Shown here one piece after another: positions 42,195-49,850 of a DNA stretch of 49,850 nucleotides. The stretch comes from Chloroflexota bacterium. Its GTDB lineage: Bacteria; Chloroflexota; Anaerolineae; Aggregatilineales; Phototrophicaceae. The notes beneath the pieces were generated by a model. That model saw only the letters and a list, made by a program, of their open reading frames with translations, did not search any database and had not been told where the DNA came from. The stretch covers positions 1-49,850 of the forward strand of contig JACAER010000046.1 of NCBI GenBank assembly GCA_013388745.1, given 5' to 3'. Numbering within the stretch: the first letter of the stretch is position 1; every line of letters begins with the position of its first letter. Made by a program: the position numbers and the translations under genes.

Positions 42195-43430
42195 GTGGCC
42201 AAGACCGAATTCTTTAACGTGCAGCCCGTCGGCCTGGCGCTGGACATGCTGCTGCGCCTGTGGCAGCCGCGCCCGCCGCGCCAAGCCACAGACACGCGCC
42301 GCGCCCTGGGGCGTGTGCTGGCCAGCGCGCCGCCTGCGCCCGGCGACTTGCCTGCTTTTCGCCGCAGCGCCGTCGATGGCTATGCCGTGCGCGCTGCCGA
42401 TACCTTCGGCGCCGGACACGCTTTGCCCGCCTATTTACGCTGTGTCGGCAGTATCGCCATGGGCGCCGCCGCCACAAGCGACATCCAAAGCGGCGAAACC
42501 CTGCTCATTCACACAGGCGGGATGCTGCCCGCCAGCGCCGACGCCGTCGTCATGGTCGAGCGCACCCAGCCCTTCGGCCCCGACGAAATTGAAGTGTACG
42601 CGCCGGTCGCGCCCGGCGAAAATGTCGTCCAAATCGGCGAGGACATCGCGGCGGGGGCAGCCCTCGTCCCGCCCGGACAGCGCTTACGCCCGCACGACAT
42701 CGGCGGCCTGCTGGCGGCCGGCGTGATGCAGGTCGAGGTCGTCGCCGCGCCCCGTGTGGCTTTGCTCAGCAGCGGCGACGAACTCATCGCGCCCGAAGCC
42801 CACCCCGCGCCCGGCCAGATCCGCGACATCAACGCCCCTACCTTGGCGGCCCTGGTCGAACAAGCGGGCGGCGACCCCCTGCTGCTGGGCATCGCGCGCG
42901 ACCACTTGGACGATTTTTTGCCGCGCGCCCGCCAGGGCTTCGCCCGCTGCGATCTGCTGGTCATCAGCGCCGGCAGTTCCGTCAGTACCCGCGATCTCAC
43001 TGTCGATGTCATCGCCGCCCTCGGCAAACCCGGCATTTTGCAGCATGGCCTGGCTGTCAAACCGGGCAAACCGACCATTCTGGCGCTGTGCGACGGCAAA
43101 CCCGTTATTGGTCTGCCCGGCAATCCCGTATCGGCCTATCTGGTCGCCCGCCAGATCCTCGTGCCGCTGCTGCGCCACTGGTTGGGTCAGCCGCCGCCGC
43201 TGCCCGCCACCCTGCGCGCCACCCTCACCCACAACGTCGCCTCCGTCAGCGGGCGCGAAGACAGCGTCCCCGTGCGCCTGTTCCAGCAGGACGGCGCCTG
43301 GCTGGCCACGCCGGTTTTCGGCAAGTCGAATCTGATCTTTACGCTCGTCAACGCCAACGCCCTGCTCCCTATCCCCCTCAACAGCGCCGGACTCAAGGCC
43401 GGCACTGTCGTGGAGGTCGAAATCCTGTGA
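42195..43430 (+). CDS. moeA: molybdopterin molybdenumtransferase MoeA
   Basis: The 411-residue protein matches MoeA, which ligates molybdate to adenylated molybdopterin. Typical segments are FRRSAVDGYAVRAAD, IHTGGMLPASADAVVMVE, LLSSGDELIAP, VISAGSSVSTRDLT (usually GGSS or GGVS in the family) and GLPGNPVSAYLV. It starts with GTG three bases after fdhD and its stop overlaps the start of a second MoeA gene (GTGA). The two copies are strongly diverged, so they are not a recent duplication. Confidence 0.94.
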   Translation: MAKTEFFNVQPVGLALDMLLRLWQPRPPRQATDTRRALGRVLASAPPAPGDLPAFRRSAVDGYAVRAADTFGAGHALPAYLRCVGSIAMGAAATSDIQSGETLLIHTGGMLPASADAVVMVERTQPFGPDEIEVYAPVAPGENVVQIGEDIAAGAALVPPGQRLRPHDIGGLLAAGVMQVEVVAAPRVALLSSGDELIAPEAHPAPGQIRDINAPTLAALVEQAGGDPLLLGIARDHLDDFLPRARQGFARCDLLVISAGSSVSTRDLTVDVIAALGKPGILQHGLAVKPGKPTILALCDGKPVIGLPGNPVSAYLVARQILVPLLRHWLGQPPPLPATLRATLTHNVASVSGREDSVPVRLFQQDGAWLATPVFGKSNLIFTLVNANALLPIPLNSAGLKAGTVVEVEIL

Positions 43431-45343
43431 CCCCGCCCAGCGTGTATCTCGAAGACCTCCCCCTGGACGAAGCGCGCGCGCGGCTCGAAACGGCCCTGCG
43501 CGCCGCCGGCCTATGGACGCCCCTGCCGGGCGAACCTGTGCCCCTGAGTCAGGCGTTGGGGCGCATCACCGCCGAACCGGTCTGGGCTAAGCGCTCAGCG
43601 CCGCATTATCACGCCGCCGCGATGGATGGCTACGCCGTAAACGCCGCCGATACGACGCGCGCCAGCGAAAGCGCGCCTGCGCGCCTGCGCCTGGGCGAAA
43701 ACGCTTTTGCCGTAGACACAGGCGACCCCCTGCCGCCCGGCACCAACGCCGTTATCATGATCGAAGACACCCACCAGCCCGACGACCACCATATCGAAAT
43801 TCGCGCCGCCCTCGCCCCGCGCCAGCATGTGCGTCTGCTCGGCGAAGATATGGTCGAAACCGAACTGGTGCTGCCCGCCAATCATCGCCTGCGCCCGGTA
43901 GATCTGGGGGCGCTCGCTGGCTGCGGTCACCCCATCGTGCAGGTGCGCCGCCCGCCCTTCGTCGTGCTCATTCCCACAGGCGACGAACTGCTGCCGCCGG
44001 AAATCACACCGCAGCCAGGACAGATCACCGAGTACAACAGCCTGGTGCTGGCCGCGCAAATCAGCGAAAGCGGCGGGCGCGCCCAGGTCATGCCTATCAC
44101 ACCCGATAACCCCCAACGGCTGCGCGCCGCCTTACAGCAGGCCATTTCCCAAAATCCCGATCTGATCCTGATCTTATCGGGATCATCGGCCGGCAGTCAC
44201 GATTACACCGCCGCGCTCGTGCGCGAAACCGGCCAACTGCTGGTGCATGGCGTGGCCGTGCGTCCCGGTCATCCGGTGATACTTGGCATGGCGGGGGCGA
44301 TTCCGCTCATCGGCGTGCCCGGCTACCCGGTCAGCGCCGCCCTGACCGGCGAAATCTTCGTGCAGCCCTTATTGGCGTTGTGGTCAGGCCAGCGCCCGCT
44401 GCACGACACGCTGCCGCGCCTGACAGCCACCCTGACGCGCAAAATCCTTTCCCCCATCGGCGACGACGATTACGTGCGCGTGACGCTGGCGCGCGTGGGC
44501 GAAAAACTGCTCGCGACACCCCTCAGCCGCGGCGCGGGCGTCATCACCTCGCTGGTGCGCGCCGATGGGCTGGCGCATGTGCCGCGCTTCAGCGAAGGCA
44601 TCGACAGCGGCGGCGCGGCGCAGGTCATGCTCTATCGTTCGCCCGCCGAAATCGAACGCACGCTGCTTATCATGGGCAGCCATGACCCCCTGCTCGACCT
44701 GCTGGCGCAGTTCATGGCCGCGCGCGGCTGGCGGCTGACCTCCGGCCATGTCGGTTCCCTCGGCGGGCTGGCGGCGCTGCGGCGCGGCCAAGCGCATCTG
44801 GCCGGTATTCATCTGCTGGACACGAACACCGGCGCTTACAATCGTTCCTACGTCGCCCAATACCTGCCTGGCGAACCGGTGCAGTTGGTCAATTTTGCCT
44901 ATCGCGAACAGGGCTTGCTCGTGGCGCCGGGCAACCCGCTGCGCATCGCCGGTTTTGCCGATCTGCCCCGCGTGCGCTATGTCAACCGCCAGCGTGGGGC
45001 GGGCACGCGCCTGCTCCTGGATTATGAATTGGCGCGGCACGCCCTCAGCCCCGCGCAGATCCAGGGCTACGAGCACGAGGAATACACGCATCTGGCCGTC
45101 GCCGCCGCGGTCGCTTCCAGGCTGGCAGACTGCGGGCTGGGCGTGCGCAGCGCGGCGGTCGCCCTCAAACTCGATTTTGTGTCCGTCGGCTGGGAACGCT
45201 ACGATCTGGCAATTCCAGCCGCATTTTGGGCGCATCCCGGCGTAACAGCGCTGCTCCATACGCTGCGCGCCGGCGAATTCCGCGCGGCCCTGGCCGCCCA
45301 GGCCGGCTATGACAGCAAAGACACCGGCCAGATCATGGAATAG
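43427..45343 (+). CDS. MoeA fused to a C-terminal periplasmic-binding-protein-like domain
   Basis: GTG 43427 overlaps the moeA stop; the frame is open further upstream but without homology. The 638-residue product has a MoeA body (residues 1-400: HAAAMDGYAVNAAD, LIPTGDELLPPE, LSGSSAGSHDYTAALV, GVPGYPVSAALTGE), then a linker and a domain with LLIMGSHDPLLDLLAQF, AGIHLLDTNTGAYN and VNRQRGAGTRLLLDYEL. The C-terminal part is the PBP-like domain found fused to MoeA or to ModE-type DNA-binding domains. It may sense molybdate or the cofactor; this is inference. In archaea and bacteria with tungsten/molybdenum enzymes, paired MoeA proteins may handle different metals. Confidence 0.93.
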   Translation: MTPPSVYLEDLPLDEARARLETALRAAGLWTPLPGEPVPLSQALGRITAEPVWAKRSAPHYHAAAMDGYAVNAADTTRASESAPARLRLGENAFAVDTGDPLPPGTNAVIMIEDTHQPDDHHIEIRAALAPRQHVRLLGEDMVETELVLPANHRLRPVDLGALAGCGHPIVQVRRPPFVVLIPTGDELLPPEITPQPGQITEYNSLVLAAQISESGGRAQVMPITPDNPQRLRAALQQAISQNPDLILILSGSSAGSHDYTAALVRETGQLLVHGVAVRPGHPVILGMAGAIPLIGVPGYPVSAALTGEIFVQPLLALWSGQRPLHDTLPRLTATLTRKILSPIGDDDYVRVTLARVGEKLLATPLSRGAGVITSLVRADGLAHVPRFSEGIDSGGAAQVMLYRSPAEIERTLLIMGSHDPLLDLLAQFMAARGWRLTSGHVGSLGGLAALRRGQAHLAGIHLLDTNTGAYNRSYVAQYLPGEPVQLVNFAYREQGLLVAPGNPLRIAGFADLPRVRYVNRQRGAGTRLLLDYELARHALSPAQIQGYEHEEYTHLAVAAAVASRLADCGLGVRSAAVALKLDFVSVGWERYDLAIPAAFWAHPGVTALLHTLRAGEFRAALAAQAGYDSKDTGQIME

Positions 45344-45350
45344 CCCCCCG

Positions 45351-45373
45351 AAATTTCGCCTGCGGCGAAATTT
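45351..45373 (+). terminator. hairpin after the FDH/MoeA operon
   Basis: AAATTTCGCC (45351-45360) and GGCGAAATTT (45364-45373) form a perfect 10-bp stem with a 3-nt loop, seven bases after the operon's last stop. No U-tract follows, so it may be a bidirectional or Rho-assisted terminator. Confidence 0.55.
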
Positions 45374-45399
45374 GCGCCCTGTGTTAAGCACGCTATAAT
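45372..45399 (+). promoter_or_regulatory. promoter candidate for the cyclase-family gene
   Basis: TATAAT (45394-45399) with TTGCGC (45372-45377), 16-bp spacing. The -35 overlaps the right arm of the preceding hairpin. It lies 56 bp before the ATG at 45455. Confidence 0.55.
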
Positions 45400-45454
45400 C
45401 TGCGCGTCTCGCCTATAAACAGTGTTCATCTTTGTGCTCCAAGGAGACCGTGCG

Positions 45455-46309
45455 ATGTGTTCACCACTGGTTGAAAAAGTCGTTCGTGAGCGGATTCATC
45501 AGCAAGGGCTGCCGCATGTCAGCCGCCGCAATTTCCTCAAATTAGGCGGTCTCACCGCGGGCGGCCTGGCCGTCGCCAGCCTTTTCCCACAGCGTCAGGC
45601 GCGCGCCCAGGACATGGCGATGCCCGCTGTCGTCGATCTGAGCCACGTCTTTGGCACCAATATCCCCACCTACACGCCCGGCGAAGCCCCCACCAGAGAA
45701 GACTTCGTGACTGTCGAAGCCAACGGCTTTTTCATCCAGCGCTGGTCGCTTTATGAACACGCCGGCACACACGTCGATTTCCCCGCCCACTTCATCGCCG
45801 ACGGCGAAACCGTCGATAACTATCCGGTAGAAAACCTGCTCAGCCCCGCCGTCGTGATCGACATCTCTGAACGCGCGGCCAGCGACCCCGACGCCATGCT
45901 CACCGCCGACGATATTCAGGCTTGGGAAAGCGCCAACGGCGACATCCCGCCCGGCGCTGTGGTCTGTATGTACTCCGCTTGGGAAGCCCGCTGGAACAGT
46001 GTCGATGACTTCCGCAATCCCGATGGCGACGGCGTGATGCACTTCCCCGGCTTCGCCCCAGACGCCGCCGCGTACCTGATCGAACAGCGCGACATTCACG
46101 GCATCGCCGTCGATACGCTCAGCCTCGATCCCGGCAACTCGACCACCTTCGATGTCCACTATGCGATCCTCGGCGCCGGCAAGTTCGGCATCGAAAACAT
46201 CGCCAACCTGGCCGCCATCAAGGATATGCCCGCGCTGGTCTTCGTCGGCATTCCGCGCTGGGAAGGCAGCGGCGGCGGCCCCAGCCGTATCGTCGCTTTC
46301 AGCATGTAG
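45455..46309 (+). CDS. Tat-exported cyclase-family (kynurenine-formamidase-like) hydrolase
   Basis: ATG 45455 has AAGGAG nine bases upstream; the open frame runs back to 45422. The 284-residue protein carries a twin-arginine signal (SRRNFLKLGGLTAGGLAVAS, residues 23-42), so it is exported folded. The cyclase-family metal motif HAGTHVDFPAHF (102-113) supplies the His/Asp ligands for a divalent metal. Further on are PGAVVCMYSAWEARW and GIAVDTLSLDPGNS. Members hydrolyse N-formylkynurenine, isatin or other amides and lactones; the substrate is not evident here. A terminator follows at 46325, so it is monocistronic. Confidence 0.92.
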   Translation: MCSPLVEKVVRERIHQQGLPHVSRRNFLKLGGLTAGGLAVASLFPQRQARAQDMAMPAVVDLSHVFGTNIPTYTPGEAPTREDFVTVEANGFFIQRWSLYEHAGTHVDFPAHFIADGETVDNYPVENLLSPAVVIDISERAASDPDAMLTADDIQAWESANGDIPPGAVVCMYSAWEARWNSVDDFRNPDGDGVMHFPGFAPDAAAYLIEQRDIHGIAVDTLSLDPGNSTTFDVHYAILGAGKFGIENIANLAAIKDMPALVFVGIPRWEGSGGGPSRIVAFSM

Positions 46310-46654
46310 TCCCTCCTGCCCACTAACGATTCAGAGGCGCCGGTTGTCCTCTGAATCGTTCCCTTAAAAGCGCGCAGATTACACCCTGTGCGCCGGTTCG
46401 TCTCCCGCATCAGGATATAGCCGGAGGGCCGTATCGCGTCAACATGATGTTCACTCTTCACGTCAACGGCGCGCCTCATCATTCTATTGATCAGGATCAT
46501 GCTGTACTCATGTGCGAGTCTAAATTCGACAAACTGCGCGAAATATGCCAAGATAGAGAAGTAACACTGCCTTAAAAATTGCGCCCATTGGCAAATATTG
46601 TGCTTCTTTGCAATTGTTCTTTGGACAACCCATTCCCTCTAAGGAGATGAGGCT
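46310..46654. other. 345-bp intergenic region
   Basis: It holds the terminator stem at 46325-46360 and an AT-richer stretch from about 46440 to 46630 that presumably contains the promoter of the dehydrogenase gene. I cannot pick out a convincing -35/-10 pair, and no gene is apparent. Confidence 0.6.
46325..46360 (+). terminator. strong hairpin terminator after the cyclase-family gene
   Basis: AACGATTCAGAGG (46325-46337) and CCTCTGAATCGTT (46348-46360) form a perfect 13-bp stem with a 10-nt loop, 16 bp after the stop. The following CCCTTAAAAG is a poor U-tract. Confidence 0.7.
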
Positions 46655-47662
46655 GTGGAACTGTGTGTCATCGAAGCTGATGGAATCGGGCGCGAGGTCA
46701 TTCCCGCGGCTGTGCGCGTGCTCAAAAAAGTGGCACAGGTCGAAATTCACACTGCGCAGGCCGGTTGGGACTATTTCGAGCAGAACGGCACACCGCTGCC
46801 GGATGAAACCATTGCGCTTGCCAAGCGCTGCGGCGCCGTGCTCTTTGGCGCGGCGGCTTCTCCTCATTATCCCGTCGAAGGTTACTATAGTCCTATCGTC
46901 CGGCTGCGGCGCGCCCTGCAAGTCTATGCCAATCTGCGCCCCACCCGCTATTACCCCGTCCCGGCTGCCCGTCCCGGCGTCGATTTGCTGGTGGTGCGTG
47001 AAAACACCGAAGACCTGTATGTCCAGCACGAGGAATTGAGCGCCGACCAGCAGACGGCCACCGCAGAAAAAGTCATCACGCGGGTGGCCACCGAGCGGGT
47101 CGCGCGCATGGCCTTTGATCTCGCGCTCCGCAGCGGGCGTTCCAAAGTGACGATTGTGCATAAAGCGAACGTCCTGCCGCAGTCCGATGGCCTGTTCCGG
47201 CGGGTGGCCCTGGAAATTTCCGAATACTACCCGGAGATCTTCACCGACGAACTGCTGGTGGATACCGCGGCCTACTGGATGGTCAAAGACCCGCTGCGCT
47301 TCGATATCGTGCTGACGCCCAATCTCTACGGCGATATTTTGTCGGATATGGCGGCGGCCTGGGGCGGCGGCCTGGGCCTGGCGCCCTCGCTCAATCTGGG
47401 CGACGGCGTGGCCATCGCCGAACCGGTTCACGGCTCGGCGCGCGACATCACCGGCAAGGGCATCGCCAACCCGACCGCGGCGATCCTCAGCGCGGCCCTG
47501 CTGCTGCGCTATCACTGGCATCAGCCAGAGGTCGCCGCGCGCGTGGAAGAAGCTGTGCGCATGACGCTGAAGGCCGGCCATCACACCGCCGACATCAACC
47601 CCGATGGCGCGCTTTCGACCAGCGCCTTTACCGACAAAGTGTTGGAGAATTTGGGGAAGTGA
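46655..47662 (+). CDS. isocitrate/isopropylmalate dehydrogenase-family enzyme
   Basis: The 335-residue protein is a beta-decarboxylating dehydrogenase: EADGIGREVIPAAVRVLKK at the N-terminus, substrate-arm SPIVRLRR (residues 79-86), VVRENTEDLY (about 113-122), VHKANVLPQSDGLF with the catalytic Lys, and TPNLYGDILSDMAAAWGGGL. The substrate-arm and the short length are like 3-isopropylmalate or homoisocitrate dehydrogenase, but ENTEDLYVQHEE is also used by NAD isocitrate dehydrogenases. I cannot decide among them. No leu genes are adjacent. It starts at GTG 46655 after GGAGATGAGG and overlaps the glutaminyl cyclase start (GTGA). Confidence 0.9.
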   Translation: MELCVIEADGIGREVIPAAVRVLKKVAQVEIHTAQAGWDYFEQNGTPLPDETIALAKRCGAVLFGAAASPHYPVEGYYSPIVRLRRALQVYANLRPTRYYPVPAARPGVDLLVVRENTEDLYVQHEELSADQQTATAEKVITRVATERVARMAFDLALRSGRSKVTIVHKANVLPQSDGLFRRVALEISEYYPEIFTDELLVDTAAYWMVKDPLRFDIVLTPNLYGDILSDMAAAWGGGLGLAPSLNLGDGVAIAEPVHGSARDITGKGIANPTAAILSAALLLRYHWHQPEVAARVEEAVRMTLKAGHHTADINPDGALSTSAFTDKVLENLGK

Positions 47663-48561
47663 CCATATCCAAGTCTAGCTCACTCATATCCCTGCTGGCC
47701 GGGCTGCATCTGCTGGCCGGCTGTGCAGGCATCTTGACCCCCGCCGCCCCATCACCGCTAACCCCCACCCTGCCAGCCACCGCCCCTCCCAAGCCCGAAG
47801 TCGAACCGCTCGCGGTGCAGGTGCTTTCGCTCCGCCCGCACGATACCAGCGCTTTCACCCAGGGCTTGCTGCTCCACAACGGCCTGTTCTACGAAAGCAC
47901 CGGCCTGGTCGGCCAATCCAGTCTGCGCGAGGTCGATCCAGAGACCGGCGAGGTGCTCCGGCGCGTCGATGTGCCCGAAGTGTTCGCCGAAGGGCTGGCG
48001 CTGGTGGATCAACGCCTGCTCCAACTCACCTGGACTAGCGGCGTGGCGTTTGTCTATGATCTGGAAACGTTCGCCCGCCGCGGCTCATTCGCATACCACG
48101 GCGAAGGCTGGGGGCTGTGCTACGACGGCCACCAGCTTTACATGAGCGACGGCAGTGATACGCTCTTCGTGCGCGACGCAGAAACCTTCGCCGTGCTCGA
48201 CACAGTCCCGGTGCGGCTCAATGGGGTGGCGCTGACGCAGCTTAACGAACTGGAATGCGTGGGCGATGCAATATACGCCAACGTCTGGCAGACCGATGAA
48301 ATCGTGCGCATCGACAAGCACAGCGGCGTCGTGACCGGGCTCATCGACGCGCGCGGGCTGCTCACAGAACAAGAACAGCAGGACGCGGACGTACTCAACG
48401 GCATCGCTTACGACGCCGAAAACGCGGTGTTTTTCATCACCGGTAAACTGTGGCCGCATGTCTTCGAAGTGCGCTTCGTGCCCCCCGACGAAGCCGCCTC
48501 GGGATTATGGCCGCCAGACAGCGAATCCGTCGAAGGCCGGGTTATACGTCAGCCGGCGTAG
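47659..48561 (+). CDS. glutaminyl-peptide cyclotransferase, lipoprotein (plant/bacterial type)
   Basis: The 300-residue protein has a lipoprotein signal with lipobox LLAGC (Cys22) and a Pro/Thr-rich linker. The rest is the five-bladed propeller of the plant-type glutamine cyclotransferases: AFTQGLLLHNGLFYESTGLV, AEGLALVDQRLLQLTW, GEGWGLCYDGHQLYMSDGSD, LNELECVGDAIYANVWQTDE and LNGIAYDAENAVFFITGKLW. It converts N-terminal Gln to pyroglutamate outside the membrane. GTG 47659 overlaps the dehydrogenase stop, so the two unrelated genes are translationally linked. Its last 57 nt overlap the convergent PD40 gene. Confidence 0.93.
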   Translation: MTISKSSSLISLLAGLHLLAGCAGILTPAAPSPLTPTLPATAPPKPEVEPLAVQVLSLRPHDTSAFTQGLLLHNGLFYESTGLVGQSSLREVDPETGEVLRRVDVPEVFAEGLALVDQRLLQLTWTSGVAFVYDLETFARRGSFAYHGEGWGLCYDGHQLYMSDGSDTLFVRDAETFAVLDTVPVRLNGVALTQLNELECVGDAIYANVWQTDEIVRIDKHSGVVTGLIDARGLLTEQEQQDADVLNGIAYDAENAVFFITGKLWPHVFEVRFVPPDEAASGLWPPDSESVEGRVIRQPA

Positions 48562-49530
48562 CCCGCTGCCGTCCGCGTTGATGATGTAGACTTCGGCGCT
48601 CCCGTCGCGCAGCGAGACAAAGGCTAGGCGCGCGCTGTCCGGCGACCACATCGGGAAATAATCCGGCGCCGGGTCGGCGGTCAGTTGGCGCAGCCCGCCG
48701 CCCTCTCTGTCCATGATGTACAGATCATAATTGCCCTGACGCTCCGTCTGGAAAGCAATCGCGCGGCCATCCGGCGACCACATCGGCGCGAAATCGCTGC
48801 CGTCGTGCTGTGTCAGGTTGCGTAAGTCGCTGCCGTCCGCGTTGACGCGGTAAATTTCGCGGTCAAGGTCACGATCCGTCTGGAAGACAAGCTGCGTCCC
48901 ATCCGGCGACCACAGGGGTTGGTAGCTGCCGTAGTCATCGCTGGTGAGCGTTTGATTCTGGCTGAAATCGGCGCTGATAATGTGGATGCTGTAGCGGCGC
49001 AGCGCCCCCACCGACCAATAGCTGATCGCGCGGCCATCCGGCGACCACGCCGGCGTTGAGCCATCGGTCAGTCCTTCCGGCAGGCAGCGGGGCTGGCCGC
49101 CCGCCGCCGCGATGATACACACACGATAGCCGTAGGCGTACTCATAGGCTGTGAAGGCGATCGCCCGGCCATCCGGCGACCACGCCGGTTCAAAATCCAG
49201 CGCGGCCCAATCAGTCAGGCGTTGCAGATCGTCGTTGACCACATCATACACATAAATATCGGAATTGCTGGCGCGCGCAGCGCGAAACGCCAGCCGCGTG
49301 CCATCCGGCGACCACGCCGGGAATTCCTGCACCAGCGCCAGCCCGCTGACCAGCACGCGCGTGATCCCGCGCTCGACATCCAGCAGCACAATCGCGCGCT
49401 GGCCGGCCTCAGCCGTGATATAGGCGATCTGGGCCGAAGGAAAGGTCGCCCCCCACCAGCGCGCGCCAAACAGCAGCCCAGCGCTGAGCATGAACGCCAC
49501 CCCGGCGGCGCGCAGCGTCATGCGGCGCAT
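48505..49530 (-). CDS. membrane-anchored PD40 (TolB-like) beta-propeller protein
   Basis: The 341-residue protein has one N-terminal hydrophobic segment (AAGVAFMLSAGLLFGARWWG) and then a propeller of PD40 repeats: WSPDG or WSPDS occurs six times plus a final degenerate copy, about every 44 residues, each followed by a strand such as RLAFRA or AIAFQT. The DNA core TCCGGCGACCAC recurs at 48638, 48770, 48902, 49037, 49172 and 49304. TolB-type propellers are protein-binding scaffolds; no Tol system genes are present. Such proteins are numerous in Chloroflexota. It overlaps the glutaminyl cyclase gene tail to tail. Confidence 0.9.
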   Translation of the reverse strand: MRRMTLRAAGVAFMLSAGLLFGARWWGATFPSAQIAYITAEAGQRAIVLLDVERGITRVLVSGLALVQEFPAWSPDGTRLAFRAARASNSDIYVYDVVNDDLQRLTDWAALDFEPAWSPDGRAIAFTAYEYAYGYRVCIIAAAGGQPRCLPEGLTDGSTPAWSPDGRAISYWSVGALRRYSIHIISADFSQNQTLTSDDYGSYQPLWSPDGTQLVFQTDRDLDREIYRVNADGSDLRNLTQHDGSDFAPMWSPDGRAIAFQTERQGNYDLYIMDREGGGLRQLTADPAPDYFPMWSPDSARLAFVSLRDGSAEVYIINADGSGLRRLTYNPAFDGFAVWRP

Positions 49531-49850
49531 ACTTAGCCCCTGCCCTGTTCAAAACCGCCCAGCGCCTCGACCGGCGAGAGCCTGCCGCCGCCGCGCATGG
49601 CAGGCAGCAGCGCCCCGATAAACGTTAGCAGCCATCGCCCTTCCAGCGCGCGCATAAATCTTCCCCGACACACCATCACACACGCTCATAATAGCACGAA
49701 CCCGCGCCGCGCAGAACATCGTGTTGGGTTGTGCCATCGCATCAAAATTGCGCAATACATTCTGCGCCTTCTTGACCCCACCCCACCCCAACCCCCCTCC
49801 CCGGCGTAAACTTCACTTACCTTAATGGTACATCCGGTAAATCGTCGAGA
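49531..49850. other. right-edge region without a clear gene
   Basis: Apart from the possible permease remnant I see no supported gene. The stretch 49680-49850 is non-coding in appearance, with a C-rich tract (CCCCACCCCACCCCAACCCC-like) near 49778-49800. Confidence 0.5.
49533..49676 (-). pseudogene. possible C-terminal remnant of an FtsX/MacB-type permease
   Basis: A short frame from ATG 49676 (or 49655) to the TAA at 49533 reads ALEGRWLLTFIGALLPAMRG, then GGRLSPVEALGGFEQ. The hydrophobic run ending in a Pro, followed by RLSPVEAL, is how FtsX/MacB ABC permeases end. The rest of such a gene is absent, so this may be a decayed remnant, or only chance. The stop lies two bases before the PD40 ATG. 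Confidence 0.3.

Noticed and set aside
48638..49315. regularly spaced 12-bp repeat suggestive of CRISPR
   Set aside because: The spacing is 132-135 bp and the repeats encode WSPDG motifs of a beta-propeller; there are no cas genes.
49549..49791. 80-codon frame at the right edge
   Set aside because: Its composition is Ala/Arg-rich without a domain, and it competes with the more protein-like permease-remnant frame.

Overview
The window is a high-GC, gene-dense bacterial chromosome segment with no rRNA, tRNA, phage or insertion-sequence genes that I can recognise. The mix of genes fits Chloroflexota (Anaerolineae-like): a secreted protein with TP-rich linkers, a PD40 (WSPDG) beta-propeller, an HTTM membrane protein, a YnjB-type solute-binding protein, an F420-type (DDN family) oxidoreductase and a MoeA fused to a periplasmic-binding-protein-like domain. 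That placement is an inference from gene content; no marker gene was tested.

Layout. 1-3.1 kb: a C-terminally cut HTTM protein, a divergent secreted Thr/Pro-rich protein, a MaoC-type hydratase and a broken TetR gene. 3.1-10.9 kb: a leftward run of housekeeping and accessory genes (secreted S33 peptidase, CorA, alpha/beta hydrolase, a receiver-like/DUF309 fusion, a LamG/GH16-like protein, a single-domain response regulator, a saccharopine-dehydrogenase-like reductase and a DUF4287-like protein). 11.4-20.3 kb: Clp ATPase, an XPB-like helicase (leftward), a luciferase-fold (DUF5519-like) protein, uvrA and gdhA. 20.4-23.1 kb: a GH42 beta-galactosidase and a decayed PIN-toxin pair.

23.1-35.5 kb is the most striking block: twelve genes on the minus strand, several overlapping. 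In transcription order they are a GntR/FCD regulator with a palindromic operator candidate, a thiolase-like protein lacking the usual catalytic Cys and His, a DUF35 zinc-ribbon/OB partner, DhaK, DhaL, an L-fucose-isomerase-like protein, a YnjB-like solute-binding protein, two permeases, an ATPase, an OPA-type transporter and a class III CoA-transferase. Together they look like an import-isomerise-phosphorylate-cleave-CoA pathway for an unidentified sugar or sugar acid. I see no known pathway that matches the set.

36.7-45.3 kb is an NAD-linked molybdenum formate dehydrogenase locus. The catalytic subunit is on the minus strand; divergently transcribed are a fused NuoE-NuoF diaphorase subunit, a separate ferredoxin-type subunit, FdhD and two tandem MoeA genes, the second carrying a C-terminal binding-protein domain. 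These genes overlap or nearly touch, so enzyme subunits, sulfuration and cofactor insertion appear co-expressed. 45.4-49.5 kb holds a Tat-exported cyclase-family protein, an IPMDH/ICDH-family dehydrogenase coupled to a glutaminyl cyclase lipoprotein, and a convergent overlapping PD40 protein.

Short palindromes of the general form GTAGGGGCGA...TCGCCCCTAC recur between genes throughout the window, sometimes acting as terminator stems and sometimes sitting inside operons.
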